NCBI GenBank assembly: GCA_903930085.1 | Contig: CAIYXD010000433.1 | Location: forward strand, 1 to 5,964 | From: an uncultured Flavobacteriia bacterium | GTDB taxonomy: Bacteria > Bacteroidota > Bacteroidia > Flavobacteriales_D > Crocinitomicaceae | Length of the DNA: 5,964 bases | Reading direction: 5' to 3' | Shown: piece after piece, positions 1 through 5,422 of the stretch | Numbering within the stretch: the first letter of the stretch is position 1 | How the letters are laid out: each line of letters begins with the position of its first letter | Program-made: the position numbers and the translations under genes | The notes under the pieces: generated by a model | What the model was told of the DNA's origin: nothing | Database searches by the model: none | Seen by the model: only the letters and a program-made list of their open reading frames with translations

Positions 1-11
1 AGATAGAAAGA

Positions 12-23
12 ACTAGTAATTAG
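12..23. repeat. 12-base direct repeat flanking rimO, left copy
   Basis: ACTAGTAATTAG occurs here and again at 1386-1397, in the same orientation on either side of rimO. The flanking bases differ between copies. It is AT-rich and contains the palindrome ACTAGT, so it may be a low-complexity intergenic motif rather than a footprint of insertion. Confidence 0.4.
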
Positions 24-32
24 GCAATAATA

Positions 33-63
33 TTTGAAAGTGCTCTTTCTTTCCGTAATTTTG
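33..63 (+). promoter_or_regulatory. Bacteroidota vegetative promoter of rimO
   Basis: TTTG at 33-36 and TAATTTTG at 56-63 are separated by 19 bases. This fits the Bacteroidota housekeeping sigma-factor consensus (TTTG near -33, TAnnTTTG near -7) with no mismatch. The -7 box ends only four bases before the rimO ATG at 68, so transcription should begin at or within a few bases of the start codon, giving a leaderless or nearly leaderless mRNA. The boxes are read directly from the sequence; the transcription start is inferred. Confidence 0.72.
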
Positions 64-67
64 CAGC

Positions 68-1378
68 ATGAAAACAAAAACGCTCAAAAAAAATAAAATT
101 AATGTCGTAACCCTTGGATGCTCCAAAAATATTGTTGATTCCGAAATCTTGATGGCACAATTAAAAGCCAATAATTTTGAAGTGGAGCACGAGTCTATGG
201 AAGACGACGCGGAAATTGTTATCATCAATACGTGCGGATTTATTGACAACGCAAAACAGGAATCGATTGATACAATTATTAGATATGCTGAAGCAAAAGC
301 GGAAGGTTTAGTAGATAAAGTCTACGTTACTGGTTGTTTATCTGAGCGCTATAAAGATGATCTTGAAAAAGAAATCCCGGAGGTGGATGCTTTCTTTGGG
401 ACGAGAGATTTGCCGCGTTTGCTGAAAACGTTGAAAGCGGATTACAAACACGAATTGGTAGGTGAACGTTTATTGACGACTCCAAATCATTTTGCGTACT
501 TTAAAATAGCGGAAGGTTGCGATCGTCCTTGTTCCTTTTGTGCCATTCCTTTGATGCGTGGTAAAAATATTTCAACACCAATTGAAGATTTACTTACACA
601 AGCTAATGGTTTAGCAGCGAAAGGTGTCAAGGAGTTGATGCTGATTGCGCAGGATTTGACGTATTACGGATTGGATTTGTATAAAAAAAGAGCATTGGCA
701 GATCTTATTAATCGTCTTGCGGATGTAAATGGAATCGACTGGATCCGTCTGCACTATGCTTTTCCTTCAGGATTTCCAATGGAAGTGTTGGATGTTATGC
801 GCGAGCGGGAAAATGTGTGTAATTACCTAGATATGCCGCTTCAACATGGATCTACAAAGATTCTTCAAGCAATGCGCCGGGGAACAACCAGAGAAAAAAC
901 GGAAGAATTGATTGCACAAATTCGAGAAAAAGTTCCTGGGATTGCGCTTCGTACGACCTTAATCGCAGGTTATCCGGGTGAAACAGAAGCAGATTTTCAA
1001 GAAATGTACGACTGGGTGGAAAGAAGCCGCTTTGATCGTTTGGGGATTTTCACTTATTCCCACGAAGAAAATACACACGCTTACAATTTTGAAGACGATG
1101 TTCCCGCAAAAGTTAAAAAAGAGCGTGCAGATCTTATCATGGAATTGCAATCCGGAATTAGCTACGATTTAAACCAACTGAAAGTCGGGAACAATTACAA
1201 GGTTTTGTTCGATAGGGCAGAAGGAGATTATTTTATCGGTCGCACAGAATTCGATTCACCAGAAGTGGACAACGAAGTTTTAATTAAAAAAGCCGATGGG
1301 TTTGTTCGTTTGGGTGATTTTGCAACGGTTAATATTACGAGCGCAGACCATTACGATTTGTATGGTAAATTGATTTGA
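68..1378 (+). CDS. rimO: Ribosomal protein S12 methylthiotransferase RimO
   Basis: RimO is a radical-SAM enzyme with two iron-sulfur clusters that adds a methylthio group to the conserved aspartate (Asp89 in E. coli numbering) of ribosomal protein S12 in the cytoplasm. The 436 residues match the family length. The N-terminal methylthiotransferase domain (about 11-130) has its three cluster cysteines at C18 (TLGCSKN), C56 (NTCGF) and C90 (VTGCLSERY). The radical-SAM domain carries CxxxCxxC at C151, C155 and C158 in EGCDRPCSFC, with the family segments LQHGS (259-262 region) and RTTLIAGYPGE further on. A TRAM domain occupies about 370-436. The NITSADHYDLYGKL-type tail and the overall pattern favour RimO over its tRNA-modifying relative MiaB. 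The ATG at 68 is the only good start, because the conserved domain begins about 12 residues later and the next Met is M29. Its last 48 bases are partly duplicated at 3959-4006. Confidence 0.96.
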   Translation: MKTKTLKKNKINVVTLGCSKNIVDSEILMAQLKANNFEVEHESMEDDAEIVIINTCGFIDNAKQESIDTIIRYAEAKAEGLVDKVYVTGCLSERYKDDLEKEIPEVDAFFGTRDLPRLLKTLKADYKHELVGERLLTTPNHFAYFKIAEGCDRPCSFCAIPLMRGKNISTPIEDLLTQANGLAAKGVKELMLIAQDLTYYGLDLYKKRALADLINRLADVNGIDWIRLHYAFPSGFPMEVLDVMRERENVCNYLDMPLQHGSTKILQAMRRGTTREKTEELIAQIREKVPGIALRTTLIAGYPGETEADFQEMYDWVERSRFDRLGIFTYSHEENTHAYNFEDDVPAKVKKERADLIMELQSGISYDLNQLKVGNNYKVLFDRAEGDYFIGRTEFDSPEVDNEVLIKKADGFVRLGDFATVNITSADHYDLYGKLI

Positions 1379-1385
1379 TTAAATT

Positions 1386-1397
1386 ACTAGTAATTAG
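1386..1397. repeat. 12-base direct repeat flanking rimO, right copy
   Basis: This is the second copy of the ACTAGTAATTAG motif found at 12-23, lying eight bases after the rimO stop. Here it sits within the perfect 12-base palindrome ATTACTAGTAAT (1383-1394), which is not intact in the left copy. Confidence 0.4.
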
Positions 1398-1452
1398 CTA
1401 CAAATTGCTAATTTTAATTTAAAATGACTTGTTGGTTTTTTTAAAATCAACA
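1392..1452 (+). terminator. Two hairpins after rimO, possible weak terminator
   Basis: The first hairpin pairs AATTAGC (1392-1398) with GCTAATT (1407-1413) around an 8-base loop. The second pairs TGTTGGTTTT (1430-1439) with AAAATCAACA (1443-1452), ten pairs including one G-T, around a 3-base loop. Neither is followed by a clean run of T (the T-run lies inside the second hairpin) and both stems are AT-rich. They lie where a rimO terminator is expected, between rimO and the next promoter, but termination here is only inferred. Confidence 0.35.
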
Positions 1453-1494
1453 CTTTGTAATTTGCAACTAATAATTTTAAAACTTTTTGTTCAG

Positions 1495-1522
1495 GCAACC
1501 CTTTCAAATTCACTTATGTATT
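1495..1522 (+). promoter_or_regulatory. Candidate ECF-sigma promoter of the lipoprotein-sigma-anti-sigma operon
   Basis: GCAACC at 1495-1500, 16 bases, then TGTATT at 1517-1522, ending 25 bases before the lipoprotein ATG. An AAC core at -35 is typical of ECF promoters, and the spacing matches that of B. subtilis SigW sites (TGAAAC, 16 bases, CGTA). The same elements at the same spacing recur at 4085-4112. I found no convincing vegetative TTTG/TAnnTTTG pair here. Autoregulation by the sigma factor encoded at 1883 is the natural inference, since many ECF operons drive their own expression. Confidence 0.55.
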
Positions 1523-1547
1523 TGGTATGAATTAAAAAACTAAATAT

Positions 1548-1811
1548 ATGAAAAGAGTAACTTTAATTGGGTACGGATTAGTTTTAGCTATCATACTCAG
1601 CATGCAGTCGTGTCAAGATGATCCGATTATTCCAAACAATGGAGGAGGTAATGGAGTTGATACAACTTGGGTAAATGACTCAACTGATTTCGGAGGTGGA
1701 AATGAAAACCCATCAGATTCTATCGATTTTGGAGGTGGTAACGGTACTCCAACGGATTCAACGGATTTTGGAGGAGGAAATGGAAATCCTGCGGATTCAA
1801 CAGGATTATGA
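1548..1811 (+). CDS. Small surface lipoprotein with 13-residue repeats, apparently truncated
   Basis: Encodes 87 residues with a lipoprotein signal peptide: basic MKR, a hydrophobic stretch (about 4-19) and a lipobox-like MQSC with Cys22 as the lipidation site. The bases after Cys22 encode Q-D-D, which resembles the lipoprotein export signals of Flavobacteriia (acidic residues just after the Cys) that place lipoproteins on the cell surface; surface exposure is therefore inferred. The mature protein is almost entirely repeat: three units of 13 residues, D-S-T/I-D-F-G-G-G-N-x-x-P-x, start at D44, D57 and D70, and a fourth begins at D83 but ends after DSTGL. No enzyme domain is visible. It is the first gene of the sigma operon, with a candidate ECF promoter just upstream and no Shine-Dalgarno, as is usual in this phylum. 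The stop at 1809 appears to result from a one-base insertion (see 1794-1863). Function unknown; a surface element sensed or controlled by the sigma system is a guess. Confidence 0.72.
   Translation: MKRVTLIGYGLVLAIILSMQSCQDDPIIPNNGGGNGVDTTWVNDSTDFGGGNENPSDSIDFGGGNGTPTDSTDFGGGNGNPADSTGL
1677..1808 (+). repeat. 39-base in-frame tandem repeat in the lipoprotein gene
   Basis: Three full units lie at 1677-1715, 1716-1754 and 1755-1793, each coding for a 13-residue D-S-x-D-F-G-G-G-N-x-x-P-x block, with a partial unit from 1794. The units differ by scattered substitutions, many at third codon positions, so the array is not a recent perfect expansion. The unit length is a multiple of three, so gain or loss of units would keep the reading frame. 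Confidence 0.85.
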
Positions 1812-1863
1812 AGTGGAAATTGAAAACAAGGATTACCATGGGATAAAATCAAACGTTAAGTAA
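1794..1863 (+). other. Frameshifted 3' tail of the lipoprotein gene (decayed fourth repeat)
   Basis: Unit 3 begins GATTCAACGGATTTT (1755-1769), whereas unit 4 begins GATTCAACAGGATTAT (1794-1809) with one extra A, about position 1802. Removing it restores D-S-T-D as in the other units and gives 19 further residues, with D-Y-E-V-E-I-E-N next and a TAA stop at 1861-1863, for a product of 104 residues. The tail still aligns with unit 1 at the nucleotide level (AGTGGAAATTGAAAAC against GGTGGAAATGAAAAC), with two mutually compensating indels. The restored stop lies 19 bases before the sigma start, a natural operon spacing. It could be a real recent mutation or a sequencing error. Confidence 0.6.
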
Positions 1864-1882
1864 AAGAAAATCAATTTTAAGG

Positions 1883-2422
1883 GTGATAGCGAAGGAGGTT
1901 CTTATTGAATTTGTAAAAGGTGGTAAAAAGGCATTTGACAAAATATATGCAGATTATGCGCCAGGAATGTTCGGTATTTGCCTCCGCTATACTCGCTGTA
2001 AGGATGACGCTAAAGATGTACTTCAAGAATCCTTCATTAAAATTTATAATTCCAGAGAAAGATTCGATGTTAATTTACCAATCGGTGCTTGGATAAAGAC
2101 CATTACAATACGAACGGCGTTGAGTTTTATTAAAGAAAATTATAAAATGACTTTGATAGATGATGAATTGAAGTTCGACCGAATGGTTTTTGAGGAAGAA
2201 TTAGAGGTTGATACAACAGATTTAAAAAAAAGGTTACTGCTGTTGCTTCAAAAATTACCAGATGGCTATCGAACTGTTTTCAATTTATACACGTTAGACA
2301 ATTTAACGCATAAGGAAATTGCTGAACATTTGAATATTTCTGAAGGAACCTCAAAATCACAATATTTTAAAGCTAAAAAAATGATTCAAGTAATGCTAGA
2401 ATCAGAAAGAGTTGAAAAATGA
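1883..2422 (+). CDS. ECF-family RNA polymerase sigma factor
   Basis: A 179-residue sigma-70 family protein with only regions 2 and 4, which makes it an ECF (group 4) sigma that directs RNA polymerase to a small set of promoters. Region 2 (about 18-82) includes FDKIYADYAPGMFGICLRY and the DDAKDVLQESFIKIY segment for core binding and -10 recognition. Region 4 (about 115-168) has LPDGYRTVFNLY and the helix-turn-helix THKEIAEHLNISEGTSKSQ for -35 recognition. The start is taken as GTG at 1883: no ATG exists between it and the in-frame stop at 1844-1846, and it gives the roughly 12-residue lead before the first conserved Gly usual in Bacteroidota ECF proteins. An AAGGAGG at 1892-1898 lies inside the gene and is not needed. 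Its stop overlaps the next start (ATGA, 2419-2422), so translation of sigma and partner is probably coupled. The likely targets are its own operon and the T9SS cargo gene at 4148. Confidence 0.93.
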   Translation: MIAKEVLIEFVKGGKKAFDKIYADYAPGMFGICLRYTRCKDDAKDVLQESFIKIYNSRERFDVNLPIGAWIKTITIRTALSFIKENYKMTLIDDELKFDRMVFEEELEVDTTDLKKRLLLLLQKLPDGYRTVFNLYTLDNLTHKEIAEHLNISEGTSKSQYFKAKKMIQVMLESERVEK

Positions 2423-3939
2423 AAAAACAAGACGAAATAGAAGAATTATTCTCATCGACTTTTGCTAGTTTCGAGAGCACGCCCCCTTTGGATGTGAAAT
2501 CGGCGATAGATGATCAATTATTCAATGGAAAAACATCAGTTTCAGGTCGTAGAAAAGGATTTGTATGGATTTATTCGTCCATTATACTAATTGGGATTGT
2601 TAGTTTCTTTGCACTGAAAAATGGAAGGGATAATAGTCCTGTTTTAGCAAAAGATGAAGTCTCGGATCAAGAAATTTCTACGATTTCTCCAGCATCAGAA
2701 ACTATAAAAAATGAGAATCACAAAGAGATTTCTCAATCAAAAATCAAAAATTCACAAAAGAAAATAATTACTCAATTTGAAGAGCAGAAATTGACTCAAG
2801 AAATTGAATTGAAAGCAAATAAAACTGCTAAAAAGAATTCAAAAATCGACAATGATTCAAAGTTCGTGGGAAATAAAATCAATTCAAAAAAGCAAAAATT
2901 AACACGAGATAAAACGAGTCGAACAAATAAAAACAGATCAAATTCAATCAAAAATAACCACAACAAATCTGAATCAAAAGAAGTAAAAAATGAATTGTTT
3001 CATTCAATAAGTAAGCTTAAAAAAGGTGATAATCTTTTTGAGAAAGTTAAGCTTCCTATGAACAGTATTTTCTCGGATGAAGTAATTGTAGCTAAAAACG
3101 AAGGCATAGAAAAGTCAAATAGTCTTGAAGAGAACACCTTAAACGAAAATGAAAATTCGGTCGCCGAAAATAGTGAAGTTCAAGATACAACAAATCAAAT
3201 TCAATGGTCAGAAGAAACAGGAATTCCACGTTCTTTAAATGGATTTGATGCATCTCAAATAAAAGCTCTTTCACCTTGGTCTATTTCAATATACTCTGGA
3301 GGAACATTTGGTTCAAGCTTTTTGAAAAACAGCAGCAACAAAAATTATAAGATGAAAGAGCAAGTTGGATTTAGTGCTAGTCTAGAAGCGAATTATAGAT
3401 TGAATGCTAGATTGGGAATTTCTGCTGGTATCGATATCAATTCTAGAAAAGATATTTTTTATAAAGTTGTACCTGCAGGTGATAGCATAATAGATGGAGT
3501 TACAACTCAATATATTTATTTCAATCCGGTCACTCAAGATTCGATAATTGACACGATAATTTCTCCAAATTATATTCTGTTACAAACAGAATATAACCAA
3601 AAGCAAAGAATTCAACATAACTCTTTTGCTATACCTATTTATCTTTCATTACATCTTTACTCTAAAGGCAATTGGAAAATGTATTTAAATACTGGTTTAA
3701 GAATATCTTACGTTCAAAATAAACTAGTTTCAAATCCTCTTGGAATGATAGAACCAGATTTTAAAAGCGTTGGGTTACGTGTAAACATTCGACCAGAAAT
3801 CACTTATTCTCTTGAGAAGTTTGGAATTGGTTGTTATGTGAATTTGGGGTACGATATGATTCCTGCCATTCAATGGACTGATGTTAAAAGAACACGAATA
3901 GATTACGGTTTTGGATTAGCATTAAAATATCATTTGTGA
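2419..3939 (+). CDS. Dma-like dual membrane-spanning anti-sigma factor with outer-membrane beta-barrel
   Basis: Encodes 506 residues in four parts. Residues 1-47 are a short cytoplasmic segment with FSSTFASFESTPP followed by a predicted helix; this F-x(n)-E-x-x-PP-type pattern is common at the N-termini of Bacteroidota anti-sigma/PorT-like proteins. Residues 48-66 form a single transmembrane helix after GRRKG. Residues 67 to about 283 are a low-complexity linker, Lys/Asn/Ser-rich to about 190 and then acidic (EENTLNENEN region). Residues 285-506 look like a small outer-membrane beta-barrel: alternating strands such as WSISIYSGG, VGFSASLEANYRL, RLGISAGIDI, FAIPIYLSLHLY, MYLNTGLRISY and DYGFGLALKY, with a barrel-like C-terminus YHL. 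There is no cleavable signal peptide. This matches the layout of the Dma anti-sigma proteins known from Bacteroides thetaiotaomicron, where one chain crosses both membranes. The ATGA overlap with the sigma gene supports a sigma/anti-sigma pair. The linker is much lower in GC than rimO (for example 14 of 60 at 2701-2760). Alternative: an OMP-like protein with no role in sigma control. Confidence 0.75.
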   Translation: MKKQDEIEELFSSTFASFESTPPLDVKSAIDDQLFNGKTSVSGRRKGFVWIYSSIILIGIVSFFALKNGRDNSPVLAKDEVSDQEISTISPASETIKNENHKEISQSKIKNSQKKIITQFEEQKLTQEIELKANKTAKKNSKIDNDSKFVGNKINSKKQKLTRDKTSRTNKNRSNSIKNNHNKSESKEVKNELFHSISKLKKGDNLFEKVKLPMNSIFSDEVIVAKNEGIEKSNSLEENTLNENENSVAENSEVQDTTNQIQWSEETGIPRSLNGFDASQIKALSPWSISIYSGGTFGSSFLKNSSNKNYKMKEQVGFSASLEANYRLNARLGISAGIDINSRKDIFYKVVPAGDSIIDGVTTQYIYFNPVTQDSIIDTIISPNYILLQTEYNQKQRIQHNSFAIPIYLSLHLYSKGNWKMYLNTGLRISYVQNKLVSNPLGMIEPDFKSVGLRVNIRPEITYSLEKFGIGCYVNLGYDMIPAIQWTDVKRTRIDYGFGLALKYHL

Positions 3940-3958
3940 AATCTAAAATATCTTTGTA

Positions 3959-4007
3959 AAAATTACGAGTGCAGATCACTACGATTTGTTTGGTAAATTA
4001 GTATTAT
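3959..4007 (+). pseudogene. Remnant of a second rimO 3' end
   Basis: Read in frame from 3959, this stretch gives K-I-T-S-A-D-H-Y-D-L-F-G-K-L-V-L and then TAA (4007-4009). It corresponds to the final 15 residues of RimO (422-436) with 12 identical and only N/K, Y/F and I/V changed. At the DNA level 39 of 48 bases match 1331-1378, and 36 of 41 over the first part. Four mismatches are silent (AGC/AGT, GAC/GAT, CAT/CAC, TTG/TTA). An in-frame stop at 3944-3946 and the lack of a start mean it is not translated as rimO. The silent changes imply that it diverged as part of a working gene before being cut off here. Confidence 0.85.
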
Positions 4008-4084
4008 AATCAACAGAAATCAGACTTTAAACAAAACTATTTCTATTTTAAAAATGCCTGTATTTTTTATTTTGAGAAACCAAA

Positions 4085-4112
4085 GCAACCTATTGATATA
4101 ATAATTCGTATT
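4085..4112 (+). promoter_or_regulatory. Candidate ECF-sigma promoter of the T9SS cargo gene
   Basis: GCAACC at 4085-4090, 16 bases, then CGTATT at 4107-4112, ending 35 bases before the ATG at 4148. The hexamer, the spacing and the last five bases of the -10 element are identical to those at 1495-1522, and the CGTA -10 with 16-base spacing is exactly SigW-like. These are the only two + strand GCAACC occurrences I found. TATAAT at 4097-4102 lies between the boxes but lacks a well-placed -35 and is not typical of this phylum. Confidence 0.55.
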
Positions 4113-4147
4113 AATTAAATATTAACAAAAAAATTTAAACCCAAATT

Positions 4148-5293
4148 ATGAAAAAAGAATACTTTTTAAAATCATTCGTTTTTGTCGCTTTTCTGTTTGT
4201 TTCGACAACATTTACAGCATTATTTGCACAAAACAGCGTGTATACAAATGGCGTGTCTAGTCCGTCCGCGTGCGATGGTTCCGCTTATATCGATTCTAAT
4301 CTAGTGGTTGTGAATACGGTTTGGGCTGGTAATGGGATGATTTACCAACAAGGTGGAACGTCTATCGATAGTTTGTGCGCTGGAACCTACACGCTTACAT
4401 ATTCTACTTCTAATAGCGGTTCAACTACAATAACATTTATAATCGGAAGCGGAAACACTAATCCTTGTGCTGGTTTTAGTACATCTATTACAACAACTTC
4501 AACTACTTCCGCTACAAATTGCGATGGAACGGCACAAATAGTTGTTTTCGGTGGTTCAGGTCCGTACACTTACCTGTGGTCTGATGGCTCCATAACTTCT
4601 TTTCCGACGAATTTGTGTGTTGGAAATTATATCTGTGTTACAACGGATGCAAATGGTTGTGTATCCAACGCGGAGGGAATGGTAAATGCTACTTCCACGT
4701 CAAACGATTCAATTTTGGTTTTCGTGAATACCACTTTCCCAGGAGTTCCAACAATTGGGACATTATCTGCAGCATATGTTGAAGATTGCGTTTTGGATTT
4801 CAATTCAGTTGTATCTGCATCTATTACAGGATACACATATCCTTCTTTGGATACTGTATTAATTACGTGGACGTTGGTTGATTCCCTTGGTGTGAATGTT
4901 GCTTCATATACAATTCCTTACGCAATGACCAATTTAAATGCTGGTGTTTTCTCTGTTTCACTAATCGTTTTCTGTGACCAAAAAGTATTGGATTATACCA
5001 CAATTCATATTTTTGATCAAATCTATTTGAACAATGCTGAAATGGGAATTATTGAAAATCAAAAGCAAGCAATACTTTTCAATAATCCAATTGCCAACCA
5101 ATTAAACATGACGTTTGATAACAATACTGCGCGTTCTATCGTTATTTACGATTCGAAAGGAGTAGAAGTTTTCAAGGCAGATATTGCGGATACATTTAGC
5201 TATTCTATCGACACAGAAAAGTTTTATTCTGGAATTTATTACTTGAATATAACAACTTCTCAATCTAGTTTCACACGAAAATTGGTTAAATAA
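4148..5293 (+). CDS. T9SS-exported protein with SprB-type repeats
   Basis: A 381-residue exported protein. Residues 1-27 are a Sec signal peptide (MKK, hydrophobic core, probable cleavage after LFA). Two SprB-like repeats follow: a divergent one at about 39-86 (ACDGSAYID through SLCAGTYTLTY) and a typical one at about 122-172 (NCDGTAQIVVFGGSGPYTYL, then LCVGNY and TTDANGC). Paired cysteines near each end of a repeat are characteristic. Residues about 187-290 form a beta-rich region I cannot assign. Residues about 306-381 are a type A T9SS sorting domain: FNNPIANQLN, VIYDSKGVEVFK, SGIYYLNI and the terminal RKLVK. Such proteins cross the outer membrane through T9SS and are released or attached to the surface; SprB of Flavobacterium johnsoniae, far larger, is a gliding adhesin. 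With only two repeats this is a short relative with no enzymatic domain visible. It is a single gene, bounded by its own promoter and a strong terminator, and its candidate ECF promoter links it to the sigma operon upstream. Confidence 0.88.
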   Translation: MKKEYFLKSFVFVAFLFVSTTFTALFAQNSVYTNGVSSPSACDGSAYIDSNLVVVNTVWAGNGMIYQQGGTSIDSLCAGTYTLTYSTSNSGSTTITFIIGSGNTNPCAGFSTSITTTSTTSATNCDGTAQIVVFGGSGPYTYLWSDGSITSFPTNLCVGNYICVTTDANGCVSNAEGMVNATSTSNDSILVFVNTTFPGVPTIGTLSAAYVEDCVLDFNSVVSASITGYTYPSLDTVLITWTLVDSLGVNVASYTIPYAMTNLNAGVFSVSLIVFCDQKVLDYTTIHIFDQIYLNNAEMGIIENQKQAILFNNPIANQLNMTFDNNTARSIVIYDSKGVEVFKADIADTFSYSIDTEKFYSGIYYLNITTSQSSFTRKLVK

Positions 5294-5316
5294 AAAATAG
5301 AAGGTAATCTTCAAAG

Positions 5317-5350
5317 AATGCTGGACACATGGATGTTCAGCATTTTTTTT
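5317..5350 (+). terminator. Intrinsic terminator of the T9SS cargo gene
   Basis: AATGCTGGAC (5317-5326) pairs with GTTCAGCATT (5335-5344), ten pairs including one G-T, around an 8-base loop. The run of T at 5343-5350 follows directly. It lies 24 bases after the stop codon. It may also act weakly on the convergent xerD transcript, but on that strand only CTTT follows the stem. Confidence 0.85.
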
Positions 5351-5422
5351 GTTTCAATTTTTCTGGAAATTAGAACTTACTTTTGGCATTACTGCAGGCA
5401 GCGTAATGGCCACCAAATTACC

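Larger units (their letters stand above)
3940..4147. other. Intergenic region between the anti-sigma gene and the T9SS cargo gene
   Basis: It holds a rimO 3'-end remnant (3959-4007), an AT-only stem AAAAAT/ATTTTT (4050-4067) with a T-rich tail that might be a weak terminator, and the second GCAACC promoter (4085-4112). A TATCTTTG at 3949-3956 resembles a vegetative -7 box but has no TTTG at the right distance. No translated ORF is supported. Confidence 0.7.

Noticed and set aside
1548..1811. The 39-base repeats as a CRISPR-like array
   Set aside because: The units are directly abutting, in frame and coding, with no spacers.
1675..1863. Separate 62-residue ORF overlapping the lipoprotein gene
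   Set aside because: Up to about 1800 it is an out-of-frame reading of the repeat array; only its last part is meaningful, as the frameshifted tail of the lipoprotein.
1889..1906. AAGGAGG at 1892-1898 followed five bases later by ATT (1904), a possible alternative start of the sigma gene
   Set aside because: ATT starts are extremely rare, Bacteroidota depend little on Shine-Dalgarno pairing, and this start would remove the N-terminal lead usual in ECF proteins. The GTG at 1883 fits better.
3949..3956. TATCTTTG, a good vegetative -7 box after the anti-sigma gene
   Set aside because: The nearest TTTG elements lie 12 and 35 bases upstream, outside the 17-23 range, and the sequence downstream is only the untranslated rimO remnant.
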